From positions 62,001 to 126,000 of the forward strand of contig NZ_LXER01000011.1 of the NCBI RefSeq assembly GCF_001654925.1: DNA of 64,000 nucleotides, given 5' to 3'. Each line of letters opens with the position of its first letter. The first letter of the stretch is position 1. Both the position numbers and the translations under genes were made by a program. Below the pieces are notes generated by a model. The model did no database searches. It was not told where the DNA came from and saw nothing but the letters and a program-made list of their open reading frames with translations. Of this stretch, positions 53,509-62,423 are shown in pieces. The stretch is from Buttiauxella brennerae ATCC 51605 (GTDB taxonomy: Bacteria; Pseudomonadota; Gammaproteobacteria; Enterobacterales; Enterobacteriaceae).

Positions 53509-55911
53509 ATGCCTGCAATTTATCAGGATGCTCGCCGCCCGGTAGATGAACGTGTCGCTGACCTGCTATCACGCATGACGCCGGAAGAAAAATTTGCCCA
53601 AATGCATGCGTACTGGCTGATTTTATCGAGCGATGGCAACCACCGGGAGCGCACAGATTTAAGCGATGAATTTTCAGGGGTGACAGAACAATCTGCACTT
53701 GCCGAACGGCTCAAACTGGGTGTGGGGCAAATTACCCGGCCACTGGGAACCCATATTGTCGATGCTAAAGAGGGCGTGCGAGCCGCTAACCGCTTACAGA
53801 AAACGCTGGTCGAAGAAACGCGGCTGGGCATTCCGGCGCTGTTTCATGAGGAGTGTCTGGTGGGCCTGTTGTGCAAAGATGCCACCTTATTTCCGTCATC
53901 ACTTAACTATGGCTCGACCTGGGATTTGGATCTGATTGAGCGCGCCGCTGCCGCGATTGGCGAAGAAGCGCGTTCAACTGGTTGCCATCAGGGGTTGGCT
54001 CCTGTGCTGGATGTTTCGCGCGATGTACGTTGGGGGCGCACGGAAGAGACATTCGGTGAAGACCCGTGGCTTGTGGGCATAATGGCGACACATTACGTCA
54101 AAGGTTTGCAGGGTGAAAAACGCTCTGTGCTCGCCACGCTCAAACATTATGTTGGTCACTCATTTAGCGAAGGTGCGCGTAATCACGCCCCGGTTCACCT
54201 GGGTTTTTGCGAGTTAAATGATACCTTCCTGCTGCCGTTTGAAATGGCGGTGAAGCTCGCAAATGCCGGTTCGGTCATGCCGGCTTATCACGATATTGAT
54301 AACCAGCCAGGGCATTCTGACAAATTCTTGATGACCACAATTTTGCGCGAGCAGTGGGGCTTTGATGGCCTGATTGTGGCGGATTACGGCGGTGTGAGTC
54401 TGTTGCATCAACACCATGGTATTTCACACGATGCGGCGGAATCTGCGGCGCTGGCGTTTAATGCCGGTCTGGATGTGGAATTACCAAAAGATGATTGCGC
54501 GCGCCATCTGTCGGAGGCGGTAGAACGCGGCCTCATCACGATGCAAAAAATCGATGAGATTGTGGCTCGTGTATTAAAAGAGAAGTTCCGGCTGGGCTTA
54601 TTTGAACACCCTTACCGCGATGAAAACAGTGTCGTCCTGCAAAGTGAATCTACCGTACAGATTGCGCGTGACGTGGCGACACGTTCAATCACGATGCTTG
54701 AAAACGACGGCATATTACCGTTGAAAGGGCACCCGCGCGTGGCGGTGATTGGCCCGACAGCTGACGACCCGCTCGCGCTGCTGAGCGGCTATAGCTTCCC
54801 GGTGCATCTGATTATCAGCGATATGCTTGAACAAACATCGCAAGTGACCACGCTGTTAGACGCCCTTCAACAGCAACTTGGCCGCGATAACGTACGTTAT
54901 GCCAAAGGCTGCCACATCATCGAAAAACGCATGGCTGGCGCGCCAGTTTTCCCCGGTGACAGCGGTGGAAAACCGATGCAAGCCTCTCCGGTTTCACACG
55001 ATACCTCGCTGATTCCGGACGCCGTGAAAACTGCTGAACAATGCGATGTTGTGGTGCTGTGCGTGGGGGATTTATCCGGCTTATTCCAGAGCGGAACAGT
55101 CGGCGAAGGTTCGGATACTGACAGCCTTGAACTACCGGGCGTGCAGCAACAACTACTCGATGCATTGGTTGCTACCGGCAAACCGGTGATCGTGGTGATG
55201 ACCGGAGGGCGTCCGTACAACTTAGGCGGCCAGGAAGATAACGTTGCCGCGCTATTGATGGCCTGGGCTCCTGGGCAAGAGGGCGGCCATGCAATTGCCG
55301 ATATTATTACCGGGCGTGCTGAACCAGGCGGCCGCCTGGTGGTGTCCATTCCTAAAAGCGCCGGGGCAATGCCGTATTACTACAACCATAAGCTTAAGAG
55401 TGGTGGTACGCCATTTGCCTTCCACTTTGGCGCGCGATACCCGTTCGGCTTTGGTAAAACATGGGCTGAATTCAGTTATGGGGCGCTGCAAATTGCCAGC
55501 AATGAGATTCCCAATGAGAACGGTGTGGTGAGCGCGAGTATTACCGTCAGCAACAGCGGAACGGTAGCAGGCAGCGAAGTAGTCCAGCTGTATGTTCATG
55601 ACAAAGTGGCGTCAATGGTGCGCCCTGTTCAGGAACTCAAAGCGTTCCAGCGCGTGCATCTTGAACCCGGTAGCAGCGCACGACTCACGTTTACCATTCC
55701 TACGGATATGCTGAATTTCACCCGCCGCAATGGTGAGCGTGTTGTCGAACCAGGCGAGTTTGAAATCCGCGTTGGCGCATCAAGTGGCGATATCAGAAGC
55801 ACGGGCGTTGTGCGAGTGACCGGCGATACGCGGGTTATTAACGGCAAGTGGCGGATGGTGAGTCGTTGCGAGGTTTTAAGTTATCCCGAAATTAATGCAT
55901 GCCCTAAATAA
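53509..55911 (+). CDS. Family 3 glycoside hydrolase (beta-glucosidase/beta-xylosidase type)
   Basis: This 800-aa retaining glycosidase has no signal peptide, so it is cytoplasmic. GH3 domain order: TIM barrel (about 10-370) with GRTEETFGEDPWLVG near 174, Lys212-His213 in KHYVGHSF and the nucleophile Asp292 in GFDGLIVADYGG; alpha/beta sandwich domain (about 400-620, VAVIGPTADDP, GEGSDTDSLELPG); and C-terminal fibronectin type III-like domain (VTVSNSG-type region near 685, VVQLYVHD). It cleaves terminal beta-linked glucose or xylose; which one cannot be told from sequence. It is divergent from the GPH symporter. Its stop codon lies in a 16-bp tandem duplication that touches an ERIC element. Confidence 0.87.
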   Translation: MPAIYQDARRPVDERVADLLSRMTPEEKFAQMHAYWLILSSDGNHRERTDLSDEFSGVTEQSALAERLKLGVGQITRPLGTHIVDAKEGVRAANRLQKTLVEETRLGIPALFHEECLVGLLCKDATLFPSSLNYGSTWDLDLIERAAAAIGEEARSTGCHQGLAPVLDVSRDVRWGRTEETFGEDPWLVGIMATHYVKGLQGEKRSVLATLKHYVGHSFSEGARNHAPVHLGFCELNDTFLLPFEMAVKLANAGSVMPAYHDIDNQPGHSDKFLMTTILREQWGFDGLIVADYGGVSLLHQHHGISHDAAESAALAFNAGLDVELPKDDCARHLSEAVERGLITMQKIDEIVARVLKEKFRLGLFEHPYRDENSVVLQSESTVQIARDVATRSITMLENDGILPLKGHPRVAVIGPTADDPLALLSGYSFPVHLIISDMLEQTSQVTTLLDALQQQLGRDNVRYAKGCHIIEKRMAGAPVFPGDSGGKPMQASPVSHDTSLIPDAVKTAEQCDVVVLCVGDLSGLFQSGTVGEGSDTDSLELPGVQQQLLDALVATGKPVIVVMTGGRPYNLGGQEDNVAALLMAWAPGQEGGHAIADIITGRAEPGGRLVVSIPKSAGAMPYYYNHKLKSGGTPFAFHFGARYPFGFGKTWAEFSYGALQIASNEIPNENGVVSASITVSNSGTVAGSEVVQLYVHDKVASMVRPVQELKAFQRVHLEPGSSARLTFTIPTDMLNFTRRNGERVVEPGEFEIRVGASSGDIRSTGVVRVTGDTRVINGKWRMVSRCEVLSYPEINACPK

Positions 55912-55926
55912 TGCATGTCCTAAATA
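55895..55926 (+). repeat. 16-bp tandem duplication spanning the hydrolase stop codon
   Basis: ATGCATGCCCTAAATA (55895-55910) is followed at once by ATGCATGTCCTAAATA (55911-55926), with one mismatch. The first copy contains the end of the hydrolase frame (TAA at 55909-55911) and the second runs into the ERIC edge TAAATAATTCG. Confidence 0.85.
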
Positions 55927-56104
55927 ATTCGTGCTACAGCACAAAAGGCTTCAGCCTTTTGAACAGCGCTTGCGCTGGCCCCCACGGGGCGAGGCTTCGC
56001 CGAGTAACGCGGCAAGGGAGGTCATCCCCAGGAGCTTACTTTAGTAAGTGACTGGGGTGAGCGAGTGTAGCCAACGCCGCTGTAGCGCGAAGTATGACGG
56101 GCAA
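55917..56104 (+). repeat. ERIC element with a hairpin-rich internal insertion
   Basis: The right part is a textbook ERIC: CCCCAGGAGCTTAC, then AAGTGACTGGGGTGAGCGAG (the sequence used as the ERIC2 primer), then AGCCAACGCCGCTG and GAAGTATGACGGGC. The left end is TAAATAATTCGTGCTACAG. Between the left end and GGCAAGGGAGGTC lie about 68 extra bases (about 55939-56006). They contain four small hairpins in a row: AAAAGGCT-TC-AGCCTTTT, CAGCGC-TT-GCGCTG, CCCC-CAC-GGGG and GGCGAGGC-TTC-GCCG. The total is near 188 bp against 127 bp for a standard copy. Confidence 0.85.
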
Positions 56105-56114
56105 AACGGCACGC

Positions 56115-56139
56115 AAAAAAAAGCCCATCTAAGATGGGC
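56115..56139 (-). terminator. Rho-independent terminator on the minus strand (for ydiK)
   Basis: Stem GCCCATC / GATGGGC with a 3-nt loop. The minus strand continues into T8 (plus strand A8 at 56115-56122). It lies 280 nt beyond the ydiK stop, next to the ERIC element. Confidence 0.8.
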
Positions 56140-56380
56140 AAAGACTACACACAGCAATTCGTTGTTTCACTCAGGGGATTTCCATGCTTATAAATCAATG
56201 TGTTGATTCATAGCCGTGAAGTAATAGTAGGCATCTCACCCTGGAGCGTCACTCGGATTCGTCTCAATAGTTAATGGAAAGTAAACGGTTGAGGTCACAT
56301 TACTGCGAGTTCTGGAATCAAAGAGTTATTTAGAGGTTGAAAAATGCTGGAATGTTAAGAGCTGTTAATCATTGCAGAAG

Positions 56381-56405
56381 ATTACCCCCATTAAATGGGG
56401 GTAAT
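56381..56405. repeat. Perfect palindrome just after ydiK
   Basis: ATTACCCCCAT and ATGGGGGTAAT are exact 11-bp arms around a 3-nt loop (TAA), ending 17 nt beyond the ydiK stop. No T run follows on either strand. The rest of 56142-56380 shows no gene or named site. Confidence 0.7.
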
Positions 56406-56421
56406 TGACGAGCAGGTTGGG

Positions 56422-57522
56422 TTATTCGTGTTCTTCAAGAATCTCCACAACTTCATTGGGATCATCCTGCGGTTGCGGTGCTTCGTGCATCCACACAGAA
56501 ATGAGACGATACGATACCGCCAGCAGCACCGGCCCGATAAACAGCCCAATCATGCCGAAGGCAATCAAACCACCGATAACGCCGGAGAGAATAAGGATCA
56601 TCGGCAAATCAGCGCCCATACGAATCAGCACCGGACGGATAAAGTTATCCATCGTGCCCACCACACAACTCCACACCAGCAACACCGTGCCCCATGTGGT
56701 ATCACCGGTCCAGTACAGCCAGGCAATAGACGGCACCAGCACCACTAACGGGCCAATTTGCACCAGGCAGCACATCAGCATAACGACGGTTAACAAAGTC
56801 GCATTGGGAATGCCTGCAATGGCAAGCCCCACGCCACCCAGCACCGACTGCACCAGTGCTGTAACAACCACGCCAAGCGCCACGGCACGAATTGCCTGGC
56901 CTGCCAGCAACACTGCAGCATCACCACGTTTACCCGCCAGGCGGAATGCAAAATGGCGAATACCATTACCCAGCGTTTCACCTTTTGCATAAAGCAGCAC
57001 GCTGAACAGCAGCATCAGGCCGCAATGCATCAGGAAACTGCCCACATGGATGGCCTGGCCGAGGAACCAGGTCGTTGTGGTGCCGATATAAGGGCGAACT
57101 TTCGCCATAATCGCGCTGCCACCGCTTTCAACCAGCGTATTCCAGCCAGCGTAAAGATTGTCACCAATCAGAGGAATGGCATGAAGCCACTCAAATTTCG
57201 GTAACTCCATATTGCCTTTTGTCGCCCAGTCAATCACCGGGCCGCTGTTATCGACCAGGCTGTTAACGAGCAGCGCGACGGGAATAACAAACAGCATTAA
57301 CAATAAGAGCGTCATGACCAGCACGGCAAGTGAGCGCTTTCCCCACAATAAACGCTGGATTTTCAGCATCAGTGGCCATGTTGCGATCACGATAGTACCT
57401 GCCCACGCGAAGCCTAATACGAAAGGGCGTACAATCCACAAACAGGCGATAATCATCACCGAGATAAATAACACCGACAGAAGAACCTGTAGCAGATCCT
57501 TTGGCTGACTGGCTTTGACCAT
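56422..57522 (-). CDS. ydiK: AI-2E family membrane protein YdiK
   Basis: This inner membrane protein of the AI-2E/PerM transporter family has 366 aa from the ATG at 57522 (MVKASQPKDLLQVLLS; AAGGTGA upstream), near the 370 aa of E. coli. The 35 extra upstream codons are not family-like. Seven or eight hydrophobic segments are visible, with the conserved AWAGTIVIATWPLM near 40, RPYIGTTTTWFLGQ near 145 and IRMGADLPMILILSGVIGGL near 295. Its function is not settled. It is divergent from ydiJ. Confidence 0.93.
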   Translation of the reverse strand: MVKASQPKDLLQVLLSVLFISVMIIACLWIVRPFVLGFAWAGTIVIATWPLMLKIQRLLWGKRSLAVLVMTLLLLMLFVIPVALLVNSLVDNSGPVIDWATKGNMELPKFEWLHAIPLIGDNLYAGWNTLVESGGSAIMAKVRPYIGTTTTWFLGQAIHVGSFLMHCGLMLLFSVLLYAKGETLGNGIRHFAFRLAGKRGDAAVLLAGQAIRAVALGVVVTALVQSVLGGVGLAIAGIPNATLLTVVMLMCCLVQIGPLVVLVPSIAWLYWTGDTTWGTVLLVWSCVVGTMDNFIRPVLIRMGADLPMILILSGVIGGLIAFGMIGLFIGPVLLAVSYRLISVWMHEAPQPQDDPNEVVEILEEHE

Positions 57523-57846
57523 AGATAAAATCACCTTAATAACGAATAACCGGCAAAGTGCCTGCGTTAAAGCCGCGAAGCGGATGACATAATGATGATG
57601 TATTTCCTCAATTTTTAACAGAAACAAAACAGGGGGGCATGTCTGAAAAAAATGTGTTAAAAACGAATACCCGTCTTACTTCGAGCCGCAGGTGTGTTGA
57701 CTGCACCCGTGCGCCCCAGCCATATAGCAATCTATGCTCCTGGGGAGTTACGGCCTTGTCGCCTGCCCGCAACTCGAATTATTGAGGGTATTAGAATTAT
57801 TAAATGCAAACGATAACTTACAACTTCGAGCAGGGTCGACCCACTA
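57523..57846. other. ydiK/ydiJ divergent gap
   Basis: This 324-nt gap holds the upstream region of ydiK, a full-length ERIC element (57666-57792) and about 54 nt before ydiJ. I see no further gene or recognisable operator. Confidence 0.6.
57666..57792 (-). repeat. Full-length ERIC element (127 bp)
   Basis: The element runs from AATACCCGTCTTACTTCGAG to CAACTCGAATTATTGAGGGTATT, exactly 127 bp, bounded by the inverted repeat AATACCC / GGGTATT. The core is the imperfect palindrome CCCCAGCCATATAG..CTATGCTCCTGGGG. Orientation is opposite to the copy at 55917. Confidence 0.92.
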
Positions 57847-60800
57847 ATGATCCCACAAATATCTCAGGCACCAGGACTCGTTCAATTGGTGCTCAATTTT
57901 TTGCAGGCACTGGAGCAACAAGGTTTTACCGGCGATACCGCCACCAGCTACGCTGACCGTCTTACGATGGCCACCGATAACAGCATTTACCAGCTGTTAC
58001 CTGATGCGGTGTTATTCCCACGTTCCACGGCAGATGTGGCGTTGCTTGCCCGACTAGCTTCTGAGGAACGCTTTCAGTCATTAGTCTTTACTCCGCGCGG
58101 TGGCGGCACTGGCACTAATGGTCAGTCGCTCAACAAAGGCATCGTCGTCGACATGTCGCGCTATATGAACCGCATCATTGAAATCAACCCTGAGCAAGGG
58201 TGGGTGCGGGTCGAAGCTGGAGTGATAAAAGACCAACTCAACCAATATCTCAAACCGTACGGCTATTTCTTCGCACCAGAGCTTTCAACCAGTAACCGCG
58301 CCACGCTTGGCGGGATGATCAACACCGATGCCTCCGGGCAGGGCTCGCTGGTTTACGGTAAAACCTCGGATCACGTGATGGGTGTGCGCGCGGTGTTACT
58401 CGGCGGCGATATTCTCGACACGCACCCGATGGCGACAATGCTTGCCGAAGAGATGGGGCGCGACGACAGCCCGACGGGCAGGATTTATCGTACCGTGCTT
58501 GAGCGTTGCCGCGAACAGCGCCAGCTCATCATCGACAAATTCCCCAAATTAAACCGCTTCCTGACCGGCTACGATCTGCGCCATGTGTTTAATGACGACC
58601 TTTCGCAATTCGACCTCACGCGTATTCTTTGTGGCTCAGAAGGCACGCTTGCGTTTGTGACTGAGGCGAAATTGGACATCACGCGTCTGCCGAAAGTGCG
58701 CCGCCTGGTGAACATTAAATATGATTCATTCGACTCTGCGCTGCGTAACGCGCCATTTATGGTCGAAGCGCGGGCGCTTTCCGTCGAAACTGTCGATTCA
58801 AAAGTCCTCAACCTGGCGCGTGAAGATATCGTCTGGCATTCAGTCAATGAATTGATCACCGATGTGCCAGGTAAAGAGATGCTTGGCCTGAACATCGTTG
58901 AATTTGCAGGTGACGATCACGCGTTAATCGAAGGGCAGGTTACTTCATTGTGCGAACGCCTCGACTCGCTGATTTCACAGGGTGAAGGCGGCGTTATCGG
59001 CTGGCAGGTTTGTACCGAACTGGCAGGCATTGAGCGCATCTATAATATGCGCAAAAAAGCCGTCGGCCTGTTGGGTAATGCAAAAGGCCAGGCGAAGCCG
59101 ATTCCTTTTGCCGAAGATACCTGCGTGCCACCGCATCATTTAGCTGATTACATCACTGAATTTCGCGCCTTGCTCGATAGCCACAACCTGAGCTACGGCA
59201 TGTTTGGCCACGTTGATGCCGGTGTTTTACACGTGCGCCCGGCGCTGGATATGACTGACCCGCATCAGGAAGTGCTGATGAAGCGCATTTCTGATGATGT
59301 GGTCGCACTTACCGCGAAATACGGTGGTTTGCTGTGGGGCGAGCACGGCAAGGGCTTCCGCGCCGAATACAGCCCGGCGTTCTTTGGCGAAACGTTGTAT
59401 GAAGAATTGCGCCGTATTAAAGCGGTATTCGACCCGAACAATCGCCTGAACCCAGGGAAAATCTGCCCTCCGCTAGGTGTGGATGACCCAATGATGCAGG
59501 TCGATGCGGTAAAACGCGGCACTTTCGACAGGCAAATCCCGATTGCGGTGCGCACTTCCTGGCGTGGTGCGATGGAGTGTAACGGCAACGGTTTGTGCTT
59601 TAACTTCGATGTAAAAAGCCCGATGTGCCCGTCGATGAAAATCACCAGCAACCGTATTCACTCACCAAAAGGGCGGGCGACGTTAACGCGTGAATGGCTG
59701 CGTTTACTGGCGGACCGGGGTGTTGACCCCGATGCGCTGGAAAAACAAATGCCGGAAAAACGTGCCAGTTTGCGCACGCTCATCGAACGCACACGCAACT
59801 CCTGGCATGCACGCAAAGGTGAATACGATTTCTCTCACGAAGTGAAAGAGGCGATGTCCGGCTGCCTGGCGTGTAAAGCGTGTTCCACACAGTGCCCTAT
59901 CAAAATTGACGTGCCGGAATTCCGCTCGCGTTTCTTACAGCTTTATCACACCCGCTATTTGCGCCCAGTGCGCGACCATCTGGTGGCAACCGTTGAAAGT
60001 TATGCACCGTTAATGGCGCGTGCGCCAAAAACCTTTAACTTCTTTATGAGCCAGCCGTGGATGCGTAATCTGTCGGCGAAGCACATTGGTATGATTGATT
60101 TACCGATGCTCTCCACGCCAACGCTACAACAGCAACTGGTCGGGCATGCTTCTGCAAACACCACGCTTGAGCAACTGGAAAGTTATAGCGCCGAGCAACG
60201 CGCCAAAACGGTGCTGGTGGTGCAAGATCCGTTCACCAGTTACTACGATGCGCAAGTGGTGGCGGATTTTGTACGGCTGGTCACGAAGCTGGGATACGCC
60301 CCGGTTGTGCTGCCGTTCTCACCAAATGGCAAAGCGCAGCACATCAAAGGCTTCTTGCAAAAGTTTGCTCGCACCGCGCGTAGAACGTCAGAATTTCTCA
60401 ACCGGATTGCGCAGTTAGGTATGCCGATGGTCGGTGTCGACCCGGCGTTGGTGCTTTGCTATCGTGACGAATACAAACAAACGCTCGGCGAAGAACGCGG
60501 GGATTTCCATGTGCAACTGGTTCATGAATGGCTACCCGCTGTGCTTGCCAGCCGCGAAATTGCCACTGTGGGCGGTGAATCCTGGTATTTATTTGGCCAC
60601 TGTACGGAAGTCACCGCGCTACCCACTGCGCCAAACCAGTGGGCGGAGATTTTTGCCCGCTTAGGTGCGAAGCTTGAAAACGTCAGCGTCGGTTGCTGCG
60701 GCATGGCGGGAACCTACGGGCATGAAGTTAAAAATCATGCGAACTCACTGGGGATTTACGAGCTGTCGTGGCACCAGGCGATGCAGCGCCTGCCGCGTCA

Positions 60801-60903
60801 ACGCTGCCTGGCAACCGGCTATTCTTGTCGTAGCCAGGTGAAACGAGTGGAAGGCAACGGTGTTCGCCATCCGCTACAGGCACTACTGGAGATTCTGGGA
60901 TGA
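57847..60903 (+). CDS. ydiJ: D-2-hydroxyglutarate dehydrogenase-type FAD/FeS oxidoreductase YdiJ
   Basis: YdiJ is a 1018-aa flavoprotein (the E. coli length) that oxidises D-2-hydroxyglutarate; some family members act on D-lactate. Domain order: FAD-binding PCMH domain (about 40-280, FTPRGGGTGTNGQSL near 80), FAD-oxidase C domain (to about 550, ending NNRLNPGKICPP), then a ferredoxin-like region with CLACKACSTQCP near residue 677 (4Fe-4S ligands), and a C-terminal CCG-type domain (VGCCGMAGTYG near 951). The stop overlaps the menI ATG (ATGA). Confidence 0.94.
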   Translation: MIPQISQAPGLVQLVLNFLQALEQQGFTGDTATSYADRLTMATDNSIYQLLPDAVLFPRSTADVALLARLASEERFQSLVFTPRGGGTGTNGQSLNKGIVVDMSRYMNRIIEINPEQGWVRVEAGVIKDQLNQYLKPYGYFFAPELSTSNRATLGGMINTDASGQGSLVYGKTSDHVMGVRAVLLGGDILDTHPMATMLAEEMGRDDSPTGRIYRTVLERCREQRQLIIDKFPKLNRFLTGYDLRHVFNDDLSQFDLTRILCGSEGTLAFVTEAKLDITRLPKVRRLVNIKYDSFDSALRNAPFMVEARALSVETVDSKVLNLAREDIVWHSVNELITDVPGKEMLGLNIVEFAGDDHALIEGQVTSLCERLDSLISQGEGGVIGWQVCTELAGIERIYNMRKKAVGLLGNAKGQAKPIPFAEDTCVPPHHLADYITEFRALLDSHNLSYGMFGHVDAGVLHVRPALDMTDPHQEVLMKRISDDVVALTAKYGGLLWGEHGKGFRAEYSPAFFGETLYEELRRIKAVFDPNNRLNPGKICPPLGVDDPMMQVDAVKRGTFDRQIPIAVRTSWRGAMECNGNGLCFNFDVKSPMCPSMKITSNRIHSPKGRATLTREWLRLLADRGVDPDALEKQMPEKRASLRTLIERTRNSWHARKGEYDFSHEVKEAMSGCLACKACSTQCPIKIDVPEFRSRFLQLYHTRYLRPVRDHLVATVESYAPLMARAPKTFNFFMSQPWMRNLSAKHIGMIDLPMLSTPTLQQQLVGHASANTTLEQLESYSAEQRAKTVLVVQDPFTSYYDAQVVADFVRLVTKLGYAPVVLPFSPNGKAQHIKGFLQKFARTARRTSEFLNRIAQLGMPMVGVDPALVLCYRDEYKQTLGEERGDFHVQLVHEWLPAVLASREIATVGGESWYLFGHCTEVTALPTAPNQWAEIFARLGAKLENVSVGCCGMAGTYGHEVKNHANSLGIYELSWHQAMQRLPRQRCLATGYSCRSQVKRVEGNGVRHPLQALLEILG

Positions 60904-61310
60904 TCTGGCGACGTGAAGTGAATCTGGACGCGCTCAATAAAATGGGCGCTGACAATATGGTTGAGCATGTGGGAATCGTCTTTACCCGCATTACAGAAAA
61001 CGAGCTGGAAGCTACCATGCCGGTTGATAACCGCACCCGTCAGCCGTTTGGCCTGCTGCACGGCGGCGCGTCGGTGGTATTAGCTGAAACGCTCGGTTCC
61101 GTGGCCGGGTATCTGTGCACCGACGGTGAGCAGAAAATTGTCGGGCTTGAAGTTAACGCCAACCATCTGCGCTCCGCACGTGAAGGCATTGTGCGCGGTG
61201 TGTGCACCGCCGTGCATGTTGGGCGCAGGCACCAGGTCTGGCAAATTGAAATCAGCGATGAACAAGGGCGGCTTTGCTGCACCTCAAGGCTGACGACGGC
61301 GGTGATTTAG
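60900..61310 (+). CDS. menI: 1,4-dihydroxy-2-naphthoyl-CoA thioesterase (YdiI/MenI)
   Basis: MenI is a hotdog-fold thioesterase that hydrolyses DHNA-CoA in menaquinone synthesis. It has 136 aa, with the HGGASVVLAETLGS active-site helix near residue 54 (catalytic Glu in AETLGS) and the LEVNANHLRSAREG strand near 82. The ATG overlaps the ydiJ stop (ATGA), as in the E. coli ydiJI operon, so translation is coupled. Confidence 0.94.
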   Translation: MIWRREVNLDALNKMGADNMVEHVGIVFTRITENELEATMPVDNRTRQPFGLLHGGASVVLAETLGSVAGYLCTDGEQKIVGLEVNANHLRSAREGIVRGVCTAVHVGRRHQVWQIEISDEQGRLCCTSRLTTAVI

Positions 61311-61492
61311 ATAGTATTGCCGGGCGGTGAAGTTGATATCAATCCGCTCGGCAAATGTCACTCCCGTGGTTATTTTGTGGTAATAATGTTTCAGAAGTAA
61401 TATTCCCCTACATAAATAAACAATTCCTCCACCGCAATTATGGAATACTCGCTGAGTATTATTCGACCAAAATCACTATGAAGGAATTCCTT

Positions 61493-61777
61493 ATGCGTCA
61501 CCGTACCTTATTACTGGCAACACTTTTCATTGCGGGCAGTCAGATTGCCCATGCAGGTGTAATTAACCCTGACTGCACCGTATCTAAAGCGGCTAAAAGC
61601 ACCGCGATGAAAGCGACTGTTGGCGTAGGCGGGCGTTGTGATGCCAAAGAAACCGTAAAAGACCAGACACCCGATGCGGTGAAAAACGGTGTTTCTGATG
61701 TGAAGCAGACAAAATCGAACGTTCAAAGCGTGGGTCATAATGTCTCTAATACTGTCGACGTAATTAAAAATAACTAG
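61493..61777 (+). CDS. Small exported protein with two cysteines, unknown function
   Basis: This 94-aa product starts with a signal peptide (MRHRTLLLATLFIAGSQIAHA-G, cleavage near residue 21). The mature part (about 73 residues) has Cys28 in INPDCTV and Cys49 in VGGRCDA, a spacing that could form one disulphide in the periplasm, then a Lys-, Val- and Asn-rich tail (DVKQTKSNVQSVGHNVSN) with an amphipathic helix look. AAGGAA lies before this ATG; an ATG five codons earlier lacks a ribosome site. It follows menI after 182 nt, so it is probably its own unit. I do not recognise the family. Confidence 0.65.
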   Translation: MRHRTLLLATLFIAGSQIAHAGVINPDCTVSKAAKSTAMKATVGVGGRCDAKETVKDQTPDAVKNGVSDVKQTKSNVQSVGHNVSNTVDVIKNN

Positions 61778-61790
61778 CGTAATAATTAAA

Positions 61791-61820
61791 TTGGGCATTC
61801 TGACGCCTGCTTAGAATGCC
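61791..61820 (+). terminator. Possible terminator after the two-cysteine protein gene
   Basis: Stem GGCATTCT / AGAATGCC with an 11-nt loop, followed by AAAATTTCTG, about 17 nt after the stop. The T run is weak. Confidence 0.45.
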
Positions 61821-61963
61821 AAAATTTCTGATCATTTCGATAAATCCTACTTACCGTTCTCCTCGCAAATATCTAATTATCATCGCCATAGCCATTATTC
61901 CCGGTGAGACTCACGAGCGCATTTCTGCTAACGTCAGAAAAACTAAAAACATCAGGAGGTCGT

Positions 61964-62389
61964 ATGCGTCAGAGAGTTATCGTTTGCCCGATTATTGAAA
62001 ATAATGGTGAAGTTCTGTTGTGCAAGATGGCAGACGATCGCGGTGTGTTTCCGGGGCAATGGGCGTTATCCGGCGGTGGAATGGAGCCGGGTGAACAAAT
62101 GGAAGAAGCCTTGCTGCGCGAAATTGCTGAAGAGTTGGGCACTGAGCTACAGATAACCAGCGTTAAACCCTGGACCTTTGCCGACGATGTGCGGGTGAAA
62201 ACCTATGCAGACGGGGCGAAAGAAGAAATCTATATGATTTACCTGATGTTTGACTGTGTCAGCGCCAACCGGCAGGTGACTTTTAATGAAGAGTTTCAGG
62301 ATATTGCCTGGGTTAAACATTCTGAGCTGAACAACTACGATTTAAACGAAGCGACGAAAGTGACATTCAGTAAGAAAGGCTGGATTTGA
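61964..62389 (+). CDS. nudI: Nucleoside triphosphatase NudI
   Basis: NudI hydrolyses pyrimidine dNTPs, mainly dUTP and dTTP, to monophosphates and is a house-cleaning enzyme. From the ATG with AGGAGG upstream it has 141 aa, the E. coli length; the longer frame is not needed. The Nudix box is intact ([18 protein letters not shown], then AEELG, about residues 37-60). [20 protein letters not shown] matches E. coli NudI. In E. coli nudI is at a different map place, so this is a moved or differently kept gene. Confidence 0.9.
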   Translation: MRQRVIVCPIIENNGEVLLCKMADDRGVFPGQWALSGGGMEPGEQMEEALLREIAEELGTELQITSVKPWTFADDVRVKTYADGAKEEIYMIYLMFDCVSANRQVTFNEEFQDIAWVKHSELNNYDLNEATKVTFSKKGWI

Positions 62390-62423
62390 TTCCCGATCAA
62401 CCCTTTCCACATTAAGGAACGCG

